Below, one piece after another: positions 22,539-22,626 of a stretch of DNA of 22,626 nt. The first letter of the stretch is position 1. Every line of letters starts with the position of its first letter. The stretch is from NCBI GenBank assembly GCA_964362625.1, contig CAYIFA010000009.1:1-22626 (forward strand), given 5' to 3'. A model generated the notes under the pieces. It had not been told where the DNA came from and ran no database searches. It saw nothing but the letters and a program-made list of their open reading frames with translations. The position numbers and the translations under genes were made by a program. Source of the DNA: CAYIFA01 sp964362625. Its GTDB lineage: Bacteria; Patescibacteriota; Minisyncoccia; 1-14-0-10-42-19.

Positions 22539-22626
22539 TTTGTTGTACTTGCGATTTTCGTTTAACTATATATTCATGCACACTAGCAAAAATATTGGAG
22601 GTTGTCCAATAGAGCGCGACTGCCGC
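22486..22626 (-). CDS. yidC: YidC/Oxa1 membrane insertase, C-terminal end
   Basis: Only the last 46 codons are in the window. AAVALYWTTSNIFASVHEYIV matches the last membrane helix of YidC (compare LALYWTVSNLF), the insertase that helps membrane proteins fold with or without SecYEG. A polar, basic tail follows (KRKSQVQQNDRGPEAKSSKHSAIHP) before the TGA at 22488-22486. The frame overlaps jag out of phase. The rest of the gene lies beyond the right edge. Confidence 0.9.
   Translation of the reverse strand, partial: AAVALYWTTSNIFASVHEYIVKRKSQVQQNDRGPEAKSSKHSAIHP

Noticed and set aside
1..22626. CRISPR array, transposon or toxin-antitoxin pair
   Set aside because: No regularly spaced repeats, transposase or paired small toxin/antitoxin genes were seen.

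Overview
The window looks like a bacterial chromosome segment from an uncultured lineage, most likely the Candidate Phyla Radiation (Patescibacteria, Parcubacteria-like). This rests on indirect signs: a run of 100 Ns typical of a metagenome scaffold, a trigger factor that lacks its PPIase domain, very few Shine-Dalgarno sequences, many genes whose -10 box lies 6-7 nt before the ATG, and a type IV pilus locus with lineage-specific minor pilins. The taxonomic placement is inference; no rRNA gene is present.

Layout. 1-740: an intrinsic terminator, tRNA-Ala(CGC) on +, and on - a small secreted-protein gene followed 11 nt later by tRNA-Ile(UAU) and a terminator. 756-1981: a short GspE/PilB-type ATPase without its N-terminal domain. 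2039-4216 (-): a HugZ/HutZ-like FMN/heme-fold protein, then clpP and a PPIase-less trigger factor (tig-clpP overlap ATGA). 4325-4726 (+): a zinc-ribbon-like hypothetical. 4756-4872 (-): an orphan small RNA candidate with a consensus sigma70-type promoter and its own terminator. 4903-6848 (-): membrane pyrophosphatase hppA, cut at its N-terminus by the gap 6849-6948. On the far side of the gap lies nusA, cut at its C-terminus.

8256-22000 is a type IV pilus region with embedded signalling. It begins with a + strand operon: histidine kinase, stand-alone receiver, PilB. Next comes a divergent - strand operon of two stand-alone receivers, a FIST-domain protein, a membrane-anchored Cache-type sensor, a large histidine kinase and a small HMA-like protein. 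Then + again: pilC, a GspH/FimT-type minor pilin fused to a LamG lectin domain, PilV-like, PilW-like and PilX-like minor pilins, and pilM. No pilT, pilD, pilN, pilO or obvious major pilin is seen. The sensory operon sits between pilB and pilC, genes that are usually close together. The simplest reading is a two-kinase, three-receiver system coupling extracellular (Cache) and cytosolic (FIST) ligand sensing to pilus extension, with a LamG-tipped pilus for attachment.

The right edge carries jag/khpB (-) and the C-terminal end of yidC, overlapping by 53 nt. A palindromic repeat lies between pilM and jag.
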